Shown one piece after another: positions 25,711 through 34,692 of a stretch of 64,000 bases of DNA. The translations under genes were made by a program, and so were the position numbers. Under the pieces are notes generated by a model. The model did no database searches, was not told where the DNA came from, and worked only from the letters and a program-made list of their open reading frames with translations. How positions within the stretch are numbered: the first letter of the stretch is position 1; each line of letters begins with the position of its first letter. The DNA is from Planctomycetaceae bacterium (GTDB taxonomy: Bacteria > Planctomycetota > UBA1135 > GCA-002686595), in assembly GCA_016125265.1 (NCBI GenBank), contig WGMC01000003.1, positions 62,001 through 126,000 of the forward strand, given 5' to 3'.

Positions 25711-27372
25711 ATGCCCCCCGCTTTCGACCACGCCTTCACCCGCACGGCCGCCGTTCTGGTCGTCGCCGCACTCGTGGGCGCGCTCGCGCTGGTCCTGCGC
25801 CAACCGCTCATCGTCGGCTTCATCGGCGCGGGCATCCTGGTCGGACCCGTAGGTCTCGACTGGGTCTCGGGTGGCGAAGAGTTCGCGCTGCTGGCGGAGC
25901 TCGGCATCGCCGTGCTCCTGTTCCTGGTCGGACTCAAACTCGATCCCAAGTTGGTGCGCAGCACGGGCGCCGTGGCCCTCGCGACCGGCCTGGGACAGGT
26001 CTTCCTGACGGCGATCTTGGGCTTTGGACTCGCGCTGGCGCTGGGATTCACCTGGTTGCCAGCGGCGTACCTCGCGCTTGCGCTGACGTTTTCGTCCACG
26101 ATCATCGTCGTCAAGTTGCTCTCGGACAAACGCGAGCTCGAGGACTTGCACGGCCGCATCGCCGTCGGTGTGTTGATCGTGCAGGACATCGTGGTCGTGG
26201 TGGCACTGATCGCAGTGGCTTCGCTCGGCGGCGCCGGTGCCGCGGTTGAAGGCAGCGTGGCGAGTTCGATGCTGGGCACGGCCCTGCGCGCGGTTGCCTT
26301 CGTCGGCGCCGTGTTGTTCGTCATGCGCTTCGTGATGCCGAGTCTCCTCGGGCGACTGGCGAAGAGCCGCGAGCTCTTGCTGCTGGCCTCGATCACCTGG
26401 GCGGTTGGCTTGGCGGCGGCAGGGAAGTCCCTGGGATTCTCCGGCGAAGTCGGCGCATTCCTGGCGGGATTCACGCTCGCGGGCACACCGTACCGGGAGG
26501 CGATCGCGTCGCGACTGGTTTCGCTGCGCGACTTCCTGTTGCTGTTTTTCTTCCTGAAGCTGGGTGCGGAGCTCGAACTCGGCCAGGCCGCGGAACTGCT
26601 CTGGCCCGCGGCCGTGCTCTCGGTGTTCGTGCTGATCGGTCACCCCGTGATCGTGCTGCTCATCATGGGCGCCATGGGATACCGCGCGCGCACGGGGTTC
26701 CTAGCAGGCCTGACGATGGCGCAGATCAGCGAGTTCTCCCTGATCCTGGTGGCCCTCGGCGCGGAAGTGGGGCACGTGGACTCGGGGGTCGTGGGCCTCG
26801 TCACGGCGGTGGCCCTGGTGACCATCGCGCTTTCCACCTACTTGATCCTCAACTCCGGCGCGCTCTACCAGCGCCTTGCACCGCACCTGGCGCTGTTCGA
26901 GCGCAAGCACCTGACCAGGGCAGAAGCCGCGGATTCCCAGTCGGACGCGGTGCCCCACACGGTCGTGTTCGGACTGGGGCGGCACGGGCAGGGTGTGGTC
27001 CTTTCGCTGCAGCAGGAGGGGCGGCGTGTGCTGGGTGTCGACATCGATCCCGATGCGATCCGCTGGGCCAAGGAGAACCGCGTCGATGTGCTGTTCGGCG
27101 ACGCCGGCGAGCCGGAGATCGCCAGTTCCCTGCCGATCGAACACATCCAGTGGGTAATCTCCGCCATTCCCCACGTCGAGGAGAGTCTGGCGTTGGTCCA
27201 CGGTCTGCGTGCGGCCGGGTACCGCGGTCAGATCGCCGCGACTGCGCGCGGTCACCGGGACGCGGCGCTGCTCGAGAAAGCCGGCGTGAACCTCGTGCTG
27301 TCGCCCCACCTCGTGGCGGCGGACCGCCTGTTGGAGCGCATGCGCGCGAGCGCTGGTGCAGGAGCGAACTGA
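25711..27372 (+). CDS. Cation:proton antiporter with TrkA-N domain (KefB-like, CPA2)
   Basis: A 553-residue membrane protein. Residues 1-385 hold about 12 helices of a CPA2 Na+/H+ or K+/H+ exchanger (LIVGFIGAGILVGP, LALTFSSTIIVVKLL, GVLIVQDIVVV with the transport aspartate, GFSGEVGAFLAGF). Residues about 415-525 form an RCK/TrkA-N nucleotide-binding domain (VVFGLGRHGQGV, VDIDPDAIRWAKE, LFGDAGEP). This is the layout of Kef-type potassium efflux systems. ATG at 25711 is preferred; a GTG two codons upstream is possible. It is 7 bases upstream of mgtE, suggesting an ion-homeostasis operon. Confidence 0.92.
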   Translation: MPPAFDHAFTRTAAVLVVAALVGALALVLRQPLIVGFIGAGILVGPVGLDWVSGGEEFALLAELGIAVLLFLVGLKLDPKLVRSTGAVALATGLGQVFLTAILGFGLALALGFTWLPAAYLALALTFSSTIIVVKLLSDKRELEDLHGRIAVGVLIVQDIVVVVALIAVASLGGAGAAVEGSVASSMLGTALRAVAFVGAVLFVMRFVMPSLLGRLAKSRELLLLASITWAVGLAAAGKSLGFSGEVGAFLAGFTLAGTPYREAIASRLVSLRDFLLLFFFLKLGAELELGQAAELLWPAAVLSVFVLIGHPVIVLLIMGAMGYRARTGFLAGLTMAQISEFSLILVALGAEVGHVDSGVVGLVTAVALVTIALSTYLILNSGALYQRLAPHLALFERKHLTRAEAADSQSDAVPHTVVFGLGRHGQGVVLSLQQEGRRVLGVDIDPDAIRWAKENRVDVLFGDAGEPEIASSLPIEHIQWVISAIPHVEESLALVHGLRAAGYRGQIAATARGHRDAALLEKAGVNLVLSPHLVAADRLLERMRASAGAGAN

Positions 27373-27379
27373 CTTCGCC

Positions 27380-28726
27380 ATGAAACGCGAACTGGATGCC
27401 GAACTCGTGCGTTCCGCGCTGGAGGCGGGCGACCTCGAGCGTGTGGCGCAGTTGCTTCGGGGCGTGCCCGCGGCGGATGCGGCGGACTTCATGGCCAACG
27501 TGCCGGCGGAGGACGCTCCGCGGGTCCTTCGCCTGCTGGAGGGCGAGCAGCGTGCCGAGGTCTTCGGCTACTTGGAACCTGCGGACCAAGTGCGGCTCTC
27601 CGAGAACATGCCGCGTCGCGAGTTGGCGCGCCTCTTCGAGGCCATGAGCCACGACGAGCGCGCGGACCTCTTCCAAAGCCTGGAGCCCGAACAGCGCCGC
27701 GAGTTGTTGCCAGGCCTGGCGCACGCCGAGCGCGAGGACCTGCGGCGCCTGTCGAGTTATCCCGAAGGCACCGCGGGATCCATCATGACGTCGGACTACG
27801 CGGTGTTGGCGCCCGAGCAAACGGCGGCGGAGGCGTTGGAGGCGCTGCGGCTTTCGGCGCCGGACGCGGAGACCATCTACCAGGCGTATGTCGTCGACGG
27901 AGCTCGCCAACTGCTCGGGACACTCTCGTTGCGCGATCTGTTCCTCGCACGGCCCGAACGCCGGGTGCGCGACCTCATGCAGCGCGAGGTGATCGACGGG
28001 CGCGCGGATGAGCCCACCGAGGAAGTGGCCCGGCGTATCGCGCGATACGACCTCTTGGCGCTGCCCATCCTCGACGACGCGGGCACGTTGGTGGGCATCG
28101 TGACGTACGACGACGCGATGGATGTGGCCGAGGAAGCCGCCACCGAGGACTTCTACAAGTCGGCGAACGTCGGCAAGCTGACGGGCGGTGTCAAGCGGGC
28201 CAAACTGCATGAGCTCTACCGCAAACGGGTTCCCTGGCTGCTCTTGTTGGTGTTCGGCAATCTCTTCTCCGGCGCCGGACTGGCGCTTTTCGAGGGCCTG
28301 CTCGCGCGGCACGTGGCGCTGATTTTCTTCTTGCCCCTGCTGGTGGGTTCCGCGGGCAACGCCGGCAGCCAGGCGGCGACGCTGATGGTGCGCGCCCTGG
28401 CGACGGGCGAGGCGGCGCTCTCCGATTGGCTCTTCCTGTTGGGGCGCGAAGTAGCCGTGGCCGGCGCCCTCGGGCTGTCCATGGCCCTGGCGGTGGCCGG
28501 GCTCGGGTGGGCACGGGGCGGCGCGGAGCTGGCGCTCGTGATCTCGACCACAATGGTGTTGGTGGTGCTGTTCGGCGGGCTCGTGGGCACGGCGCTGCCC
28601 TTCCTGTTCTCGCGTTTCCGGCTGGACCCGGCCAGTGCGAGCGGACCCTTGGTGACGACCTTGGCGGACGTGAGCGGCGTGCTGATCTACCTGTCCTTGG
28701 CCAACTGGCTGCTGGCGGGTCCCTGA
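27380..28726 (+). CDS. mgtE: Magnesium transporter MgtE
   Basis: A 448-residue Mg2+ channel. The N-terminal helical N-domain (to about 130) contains the repeated L-R-x-L / D-A-A-D-F-M pattern. Two CBS domains follow (YPEGTAGSIMTSDYAVL and VRDLMQREVIDG), then a linker helix and five transmembrane helices with PLLVGSAGNAGSQAATLMVRAL, the pore signature. Family members gate on cytosolic Mg2+ through acidic residues in the N and CBS domains. It starts 7 bases after the Kef-like antiporter stop. Confidence 0.95.
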   Translation: MKRELDAELVRSALEAGDLERVAQLLRGVPAADAADFMANVPAEDAPRVLRLLEGEQRAEVFGYLEPADQVRLSENMPRRELARLFEAMSHDERADLFQSLEPEQRRELLPGLAHAEREDLRRLSSYPEGTAGSIMTSDYAVLAPEQTAAEALEALRLSAPDAETIYQAYVVDGARQLLGTLSLRDLFLARPERRVRDLMQREVIDGRADEPTEEVARRIARYDLLALPILDDAGTLVGIVTYDDAMDVAEEAATEDFYKSANVGKLTGGVKRAKLHELYRKRVPWLLLLVFGNLFSGAGLALFEGLLARHVALIFFLPLLVGSAGNAGSQAATLMVRALATGEAALSDWLFLLGREVAVAGALGLSMALAVAGLGWARGGAELALVISTTMVLVVLFGGLVGTALPFLFSRFRLDPASASGPLVTTLADVSGVLIYLSLANWLLAGP

Positions 28727-28776
28727 TCGGCAGGTGACTTCCGTATCCTCTTCGCACCCCCCGCCCTTCCCTCCCC

Positions 28777-30243
28777 GTGCTCTTCAGCACCCCTGAGTTC
28801 CTGTTTGCCTTCCTGCCACTGGTGCTGGCGGGGTACTTCGTGGCCCTCGGCTTCGCGCGGGTGACGGGTTGGGGGCAGGGGCCGCAGAATCTCCTGTTGC
28901 TGCTCGCAAGCCTCTTCTTCTACGCGTTCGGCGAGAAGGAGCGCGTGCTGTGGATGCTGCTTTCCATCGCCGTCAACTGGGCCCTCGGCCTCGCCATCGA
29001 AAGGATGCAGAGCGCGCCTGGTGCGGCGCGCGGACCGCCGCGAGCAGCGCGGTGGACGTTGGCCCTCGGACTCACCTTCGACCTCGCGCTCTTGGGGTAC
29101 TTCAAGTATGCCAACTTGCTGGTCGAATCCTGGAACGCCATAGCGGGCGACGGTGCGAGATTCGACGCGTGGCAACACGTGCTGCTGCCGATCGGCATCA
29201 GCTTCTACACCTTCCAGTCCATGAGCTACCTCGTGGACGTGTACCGCCGCGAGGTGCCCGCCGCGCGGAATCCGCTCGACTTCGCGCTCTTCGTCAGTTT
29301 GTTCCCGCAGTTGATCGCGGGGCCGATCGTGCGGTACCGCGACGTGGCGGCCCAGATCCTCGCGCGCCGTCTCGACCTGCCGCTGTTCGCGAGCGGCGTG
29401 CGGCGCTTCCTGATCGGCCTCGCCAAGAAGGTGCTCGTCGCGGAACCCACGGCGCACTTCGCTACGACCGTGTTCGAGTTGCCCGGAGACTCGCTATCCG
29501 CGCCACTTGCATGGCTCGGACTGTTCGCGTTCACCGTGGGCTCCTACTACGACTTCTCGGGGTACTCCGACATGGCCATCGGGCTCGGGCGCATGTTCGG
29601 CTTCCGGCTGTTCGAGAACTTTCAGTGGCCGTTGATCTCGCAATCGATCACCGAGATGTGGCGCCGTTGGCACATCAGCCTAGGGAGCTGGTTCAAGGAC
29701 TACGTTTACATCCCGCTCGGCGGCAACCGCGGCGGGCCCTGGCGCACCTACCGCAACCTGATGGTGGTGTTCCTCCTGTGTGGGCTGTGGCACGGCGCCA
29801 GTTGGAACTTCGCGATCTTCGGGCTGTGGCAGGGCCTCTACCTGGCCCTCGAACGCGGCCGTCTGGGCCGCTGGCTCGCCGCGTCGCCGCGCTTCCTGCG
29901 GCACGTGTACGTGCTGCTCGTGTGGAACCTCGGATGGCTCTTCTTCTGCTTCGTCGACCTCGAGGATTCGTGGGTCTACGCCAAGGCTCTGGTGCAGGGC
30001 GGCAGCGCGCAGTCCGCCTTCGAGTTTGCGCGGCTGGTGGACAACCACCTCCTGTTCGTGTTGGTGTTGGGTGCCATCGGCAGCACACCGTGGGTCCCCG
30101 CGCTGGCCAAACGAGTTCGCGGCACGACGGCGGAGGGCCCCCTCCGCCTCCTCGCGTGGTGCGCCCTCGCGGTGGCAGCGGTTCTGTCGCTCGCCGCCGC
30201 AGCCGGCGCGACCAGCACTCCCTTCCTCTACTTCCGCTTCTGA
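28777..30243 (+). CDS. MBOAT-family O-acyltransferase, AlgI-like
   Basis: A 488-residue polytopic membrane O-acyltransferase that moves acetyl groups across the inner membrane to an exopolysaccharide. The signatures are FYAFGEKERVLWMLLSI, GISFYTFQSMSYLVDVYRRE, MWRRWHISLGSWFKDYVYIPLGGNR and LCGLWHGASWNFAIFGLWQG, the latter containing the catalytic His of MBOAT enzymes. It starts with GTG. Its stop overlaps the ATG of the AlgJ-like gene (TGATG), the standard AlgI/AlgJ pairing. No polysaccharide synthase lies in this window, so the acceptor glycan is unknown. Confidence 0.93.
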   Translation: MLFSTPEFLFAFLPLVLAGYFVALGFARVTGWGQGPQNLLLLLASLFFYAFGEKERVLWMLLSIAVNWALGLAIERMQSAPGAARGPPRAARWTLALGLTFDLALLGYFKYANLLVESWNAIAGDGARFDAWQHVLLPIGISFYTFQSMSYLVDVYRREVPAARNPLDFALFVSLFPQLIAGPIVRYRDVAAQILARRLDLPLFASGVRRFLIGLAKKVLVAEPTAHFATTVFELPGDSLSAPLAWLGLFAFTVGSYYDFSGYSDMAIGLGRMFGFRLFENFQWPLISQSITEMWRRWHISLGSWFKDYVYIPLGGNRGGPWRTYRNLMVVFLLCGLWHGASWNFAIFGLWQGLYLALERGRLGRWLAASPRFLRHVYVLLVWNLGWLFFCFVDLEDSWVYAKALVQGGSAQSAFEFARLVDNHLLFVLVLGAIGSTPWVPALAKRVRGTTAEGPLRLLAWCALAVAAVLSLAAAAGATSTPFLYFRF

Positions 30244-31718
30244 TGCTCGAAACCAGCGTGCAAGAGCGCCCCGGACCGCGGGAATCCATCGCCACGGTGG
30301 TGCTGTTCCTGTGCCTCTTCGGAGGGCCGCTGGCCGCCTGGGCCGTGCGCGGCACGTCGCCGGAGAGTGTGCTGCGCGAGCAACGCAGTCCCGCGCCGGC
30401 GCCCGAGCTGCCGGCGGATCTCGCCTCGCTGCGCGCCTGGCCGGATGCGAGTGCAGACTGGTTCGCCGATCGATTCCCCGGCCGCGGCGCGCTGTTGACC
30501 CTGCGCGGGCACATCCTCTACCGGTTGTTCGGTGTGTCGCCGATTCCGGCGATGCGTGTCGGCAAGCAGGACTGGCTCTTCTACACGGACCGCCAGACGT
30601 TCGAGTTCTACCGCGGTGTGGACCTCTTCGAACCGGACGAACTGGACGAATGGGTGCGCCGCATGCACGCCTGGCGCGATTGGCTGAAAGCCCGCGACGT
30701 CGAGTTCCTGCTGATCACCCCGCCCGACAAGGTGACGGTGTACTCGGAGTTCCTTCCGGACGGAACCGACCCGGTTTCACCCATCACGCGCCTGGATCAG
30801 TTCCTCACCGCATTGGACGAGCGCACGGACGTCGAGTATCTCGACCCGACCGGGGCACTATTGGCCGCGAAAGACTGGGGTCTTTTGTACTTTCCCCACG
30901 GTGTGCATTGGAACGACCGCGGGGCGTACGTCGCGTACCGCGAGGCACTCGCGCGGCTCCAACCCCGCTTCCCCGGCCTCGTGCCTTTGCCGCCCGAGCG
31001 TTTCGACGTGGTCGACCAGCACCTCGAGGACCCCAACTGGCGCGGGGATTCCTGGGCCGGACGCATGCACCTCGAGGACTTGCTCGTCCAGGAGGCGGTG
31101 GTGATGAAGCTGCGCGGCGAGCCTCCCTACCAGGTGCTCGCGGGTTGGCCCAACGCAGCGGGCACGATGGACGGGCTCAGCGTGCAACAGGGTGCGGACC
31201 TGCCGCGGATCCTGTTGGTGCGCGATTCCTTCGGCGACTGGTTCTGGCAGTTCCTGGCACTGCATGCGTCGTTCCTCGTGACCGAGGGATTCGTGCGGCA
31301 TCCTTTCGAGCTGGTGGAACAGCACCGCCCCGACATCCTGATCCACATGCGTCACGAGTGCGGGCTGATGGAAGTGCCACCGGATATCCGCGTTTCCGAC
31401 GACGACGTCGCCTTGGCCCGGGCCTGGTTGGCGGCGGGCGGCGAACGGTTGGTGTTCGAGGGGATCGAAGGATCCCAGGCGGCGCGCGACGCGGGGCCCG
31501 CGCCCAAGGGTGCCGTGCTGCGCCTGGAACGCAAACCCGGCGCCGCCGCGGGTGCGCTGGTCCGCGTGTTGGCCGGGGACGACGTGTTGCAAGAGCACCG
31601 CCTCAGCCTGTGGGACGGGCGGCGCTGGGCATTCCTGGAGCTGCCCGCGTGGGACAGTGACGCGCGCATCGAAGTGCACCTCGACGGCCTGGTGGCAGCG
31701 CAGTTGGCGCTGCGCTAG
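30243..31718 (+). CDS. AlgJ/AlgX-like periplasmic O-acetyltransferase (SGNH-like)
   Basis: A 491-residue protein with one N-terminal membrane anchor (residues about 19-38), then an SGNH-hydrolase-like domain of the AlgJ/AlgX/DHHW family. Visible blocks are DWLFYTDRQTFEFYRG, LLITPPDKVTVYSEFL, FPHGVHWNDRGAYVAY and the serine region ILLVRDSFGDWF. In AlgJ and AlgX the His block normally reads D-T-H-W; here the Asp position is Gly (HGVHW), which could alter the catalytic dyad. It is translationally coupled to the MBOAT gene and would complete acetyl transfer in the periplasm. Confidence 0.85.
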   Translation: MLETSVQERPGPRESIATVVLFLCLFGGPLAAWAVRGTSPESVLREQRSPAPAPELPADLASLRAWPDASADWFADRFPGRGALLTLRGHILYRLFGVSPIPAMRVGKQDWLFYTDRQTFEFYRGVDLFEPDELDEWVRRMHAWRDWLKARDVEFLLITPPDKVTVYSEFLPDGTDPVSPITRLDQFLTALDERTDVEYLDPTGALLAAKDWGLLYFPHGVHWNDRGAYVAYREALARLQPRFPGLVPLPPERFDVVDQHLEDPNWRGDSWAGRMHLEDLLVQEAVVMKLRGEPPYQVLAGWPNAAGTMDGLSVQQGADLPRILLVRDSFGDWFWQFLALHASFLVTEGFVRHPFELVEQHRPDILIHMRHECGLMEVPPDIRVSDDDVALARAWLAAGGERLVFEGIEGSQAARDAGPAPKGAVLRLERKPGAAAGALVRVLAGDDVLQEHRLSLWDGRRWAFLELPAWDSDARIEVHLDGLVAAQLALR

Positions 31719-31841
31719 CGTTGTCGTCGGAGGGCGCCCCCTCGCGCGGGGACCGTGTGACGACACTGCGACCAGAGCGGCACATTTACCCAAGAAGAAG
31801 CACCCGGTGGCGTTAGCTCACCGGACCGCAATCGACGAAAC

Positions 31842-33317
31842 ATGAAGACCATCACCACGACCATCTGTGTTGCACTCCTGTCCATACCCGCGGCCGCGCG
31901 CCAAGACACCGCCGCCGCGCGCCAAGAAGCGGCGCCGCCTCACGCCCCCGCCGCTCGGCCCACGGGCGGACTGACGATCTACAACGGCGATCTGGCGCTG
32001 GTGCGCGAGTCGCTGGAATTGGATCTCGTCGCGGGCCCGAACGACGTTTCGTTCACTCGCATCACACGCCGTTTGCAGCCGAACTCCGTCGTGCTGCGCG
32101 GCCTCGAGGGAACCGGGCCGTTCTCCGTGCTGCAACAGGGATACCGGAACGATCCCGTTTCCGAGGGCTACCTCCTCAGCCTGTTCGAGGGGCAGGAGAT
32201 CGACTTCCTGCGCGCGGACCAGACCACCGTCCGCGGACGCATCGTGCGCTCGGGCTACGTGCCGCCGGTGCTCAGCGACCGCGGCATCCGCGGACCGGCC
32301 AACGCGGGACCGGTGATCGAGGTCGACGGCAAACTCCGGTTCGAACTGCCCGGCCGCCCGCTCTTCCCGTCGCTGGGGGAAGACACGGTGCTCGAACCCA
32401 CACTGCTCTGGCGCATCCAGGCCGAGCGCGCGGGTCGCCAGGGTTTCGAACTCGGTTACCTGACCGGCGGACTTTCCTGGGAGGCCGATTACAACCTGGT
32501 CCTGCCGGCGGGCGACGGTCCGAGCAATGCTGTCGGCTGGGTCACGTTGACCAACAGCAGCGGCCGCGCGTTCGCGAACGTCGACGTGCAACTCGTGGCT
32601 GGTGACGTGCGCCAGGAACCGCCGCCCATGGACGCTTTTCTCGGCAGGCGCATGTCCGCGGTCGCCGAGATGCAGCAACCCGAAGCCTTCGACGCGTACC
32701 ACCTCTACAGCCTGCCCAGGGCGCTCACGCTGCGAGACTCGGAAAGTGTGCAAGTCGAGTTCCTGAAGAGCGCCCAGGTCGACGTGCGGACGCGCTACGT
32801 CGCGCGCACGGACGCTCCGGTGGGGGACTTCCGCACCGAGATGGGTTGGATGGAACTGGACACGCGCGTGGAAGTCGTGCGCGAGTTCGAGAACACCGCG
32901 GCGCAGGGGCTCGGCGTTCCCTTGCCGAAAGGAACGCTGCGCTTCTACCGCCTGGATTCGTCGGGCCGCATGCAGTTCGTCGGCCAGGCGCCGGTGGGCC
33001 ACACGCCGAAGGACGAGCGTGTCACGGCGATAACGGGGCGGGCGTTCGATCTCGTGGCGGAACGGAGGCGCGTGGACTTCCAGTTGGACTCCGGCCGCCG
33101 GACTTCTTCGGAGACGATCGCCGTCGAGCTGCGCAACCGATCGGACGCGGAGGCGGCGATCGAGGTGCGCGAGGTCCTGAATCGCTGGCACCAGAACGAA
33201 GTGCTCGACGCTTCCCATCCGGCGCGCCGCATCGACGCTTCCACGGTGGCGTTCGATCTGGTTCTGGCCCCGGGCGCAACGCAGACGGTCACCTACACCG
33301 CGCGCTACACCTGGTAG
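31842..33317 (+). CDS. DUF4139 domain-containing secreted protein
   Basis: A 491-residue protein with an N-terminal signal peptide (MKTITTTICVALLSIPAAA). The beta-rich body includes LTIYNGDLALVRESLEL, FELGYLTGGLSWEADYNLVL, GWVTLTNSSGRAFANVDVQLVAGDV and a C-terminal LRNRSDAEAAIEVREVLNRW, all typical of DUF4139 / MuiA-like proteins. The N-terminal strand pattern matches their DUF4140-like region. The family is common in cell envelopes but has no proven activity. A 123-base gap precedes it, so it likely has its own promoter. Confidence 0.85.
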   Translation: MKTITTTICVALLSIPAAARQDTAAARQEAAPPHAPAARPTGGLTIYNGDLALVRESLELDLVAGPNDVSFTRITRRLQPNSVVLRGLEGTGPFSVLQQGYRNDPVSEGYLLSLFEGQEIDFLRADQTTVRGRIVRSGYVPPVLSDRGIRGPANAGPVIEVDGKLRFELPGRPLFPSLGEDTVLEPTLLWRIQAERAGRQGFELGYLTGGLSWEADYNLVLPAGDGPSNAVGWVTLTNSSGRAFANVDVQLVAGDVRQEPPPMDAFLGRRMSAVAEMQQPEAFDAYHLYSLPRALTLRDSESVQVEFLKSAQVDVRTRYVARTDAPVGDFRTEMGWMELDTRVEVVREFENTAAQGLGVPLPKGTLRFYRLDSSGRMQFVGQAPVGHTPKDERVTAITGRAFDLVAERRRVDFQLDSGRRTSSETIAVELRNRSDAEAAIEVREVLNRWHQNEVLDASHPARRIDASTVAFDLVLAPGATQTVTYTARYTW

Positions 33318-33390
33318 GCGGTTTCCAGGGGTCGCGCGTTGACAGGGGGGCTCCGGAAGTCTTGCATGGGGGTGCCCCCGCTGCTTGCCC

Positions 33391-34692
33391 ATGACGCCAA
33401 CCATGAAGAGACTCGCCGTCCTCGCCGGGCTCGCCCTGCTTCTCTCCGGAGCCGCCCTGGCCTCCCTTTCCGTGCTCGACCGGCCGACGGACACCCTCGT
33501 TCTCACCAACGGCAAGGAAGTGGAGGGCCACTACCTGGGGCGTACGGACGCCGAGATTCAGTTCCTGGTGTCGACTCGCCAGCAGAACTACGCCCACGAC
33601 AAGGTCGAGTCCCTGCGTTCGCCGATGCCGCACCTGGACGAGTTCGCCACACGACTGGATCGCGCGGGCCCCGCGGACATTGCCGCCAACCTCGCGATCG
33701 CCGAGTGGTGCGACGGGCTGGGACTCGAGCGCGAGGCGCGGTTCGTCAGGTGGCGTGCGATCGCGGCCGACTGGGACGATGCGCGCGCGCACGAGGCCCT
33801 CGGGCACCGACAGGTGCGCGGCAAGTGGCAGGTGCGTGTGGGCCGCAAGTGGCTCGACCGTGAGCGCTTCGAGCGCGACACCGCCGACTGGCGCGACGCA
33901 CTCGAGCTGGAGACATCCCTGATGCGGCTGCGGGCGAACGTGCCCCTCTCGGATGCCGTCGAAACGGTCGTCGAATGGACACGCACCTACCGTGCGTTCT
34001 TCGTGCTCTGGGGAGACCCGGTCGGCATGCCCCACGCCAGCGAATGGATGACCGTGCACCTGCACGGCGACGAGAAGAGCTTTCCCAAGACGGGCAGCGG
34101 CGGGCCGTCGTACTTCCTGCCCGAACAGAACCGCGTGGTGGTGGATCGCACGCGCATGAAGGGCGGCGGCTACGTGCGCGATCGCCTGGGCCAGATCCTC
34201 AGCTCGACCTACAAGAACGCGGAGAACGCGCGGGGTTCGGCTCCGGCTTGGTTGTCCGAGTCCCTCGGCTTGTACCTACAGGCCGTTCTCGACGGCCCGA
34301 AGGAACTGGACCCCGAGCGCATCCTGATGACCGACGAGGACTGGTTCTCGGCACACGTCAACGCGGAAAGCCCCAACTCGCTGAACCGCATCCTCATCTG
34401 CGCTTGGGACGACCTGCGCGAAGTGCCCGGTCACGAACTGCGGATGGCCCAGGCCTACACGCTGTTCGACTATTGCATGAACGCCGAAGGTGAGCGCCAC
34501 CGGCCAGCCCTCTTGGAATACGCGCGCGGCACACTGGCGGGAAAAGTTTCCCCCACGGACTTCACCAACGCGCTCCAGCTCGAAGGTCCGGACTTCGAGG
34601 CCAATTGGCAGGCCTGGGCAGCGAAGCGCGCCACCGAACGCGAGACACGGAAGGCCGCGCGCGGCAACGACGGCGCCGGAGCCGACGGGTGA
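33391..34692 (+). CDS. Secreted protein with degenerate gluzincin-like domain
   Basis: A 433-residue protein with a signal peptide (MKRLAVLAGLALLLSGAALA if the second ATG at 33403 is used). Residues 35-70 (DTLVLTNGKEVEGHYLGRT) resemble a small SH3-like beta domain frequent in planctomycete proteins. Residues about 230-300 contain VVVDRTRMKGGGYVRDRLGQILSSTYK, then APAWLSESLGLYLQ. The latter resembles the W-L-x-E-G-L-A-x-Y block that follows HExxH in gluzincin metallopeptidases, but the HExxH itself is absent (RDRLGQ). It is probably an inactive peptidase relative. The stop overlaps the YihY start (GTGA). Confidence 0.65.
   Translation: MTPTMKRLAVLAGLALLLSGAALASLSVLDRPTDTLVLTNGKEVEGHYLGRTDAEIQFLVSTRQQNYAHDKVESLRSPMPHLDEFATRLDRAGPADIAANLAIAEWCDGLGLEREARFVRWRAIAADWDDARAHEALGHRQVRGKWQVRVGRKWLDRERFERDTADWRDALELETSLMRLRANVPLSDAVETVVEWTRTYRAFFVLWGDPVGMPHASEWMTVHLHGDEKSFPKTGSGGPSYFLPEQNRVVVDRTRMKGGGYVRDRLGQILSSTYKNAENARGSAPAWLSESLGLYLQAVLDGPKELDPERILMTDEDWFSAHVNAESPNSLNRILICAWDDLREVPGHELRMAQAYTLFDYCMNAEGERHRPALLEYARGTLAGKVSPTDFTNALQLEGPDFEANWQAWAAKRATERETRKAARGNDGAGADG

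Noticed and set aside
24925..26643. A 572-codon open frame on the minus strand opposite the adenosyltransferase and antiporter genes
   Set aside because: Spans two confidently identified genes in the other direction and reads as Arg/Gln/His-rich shadow.
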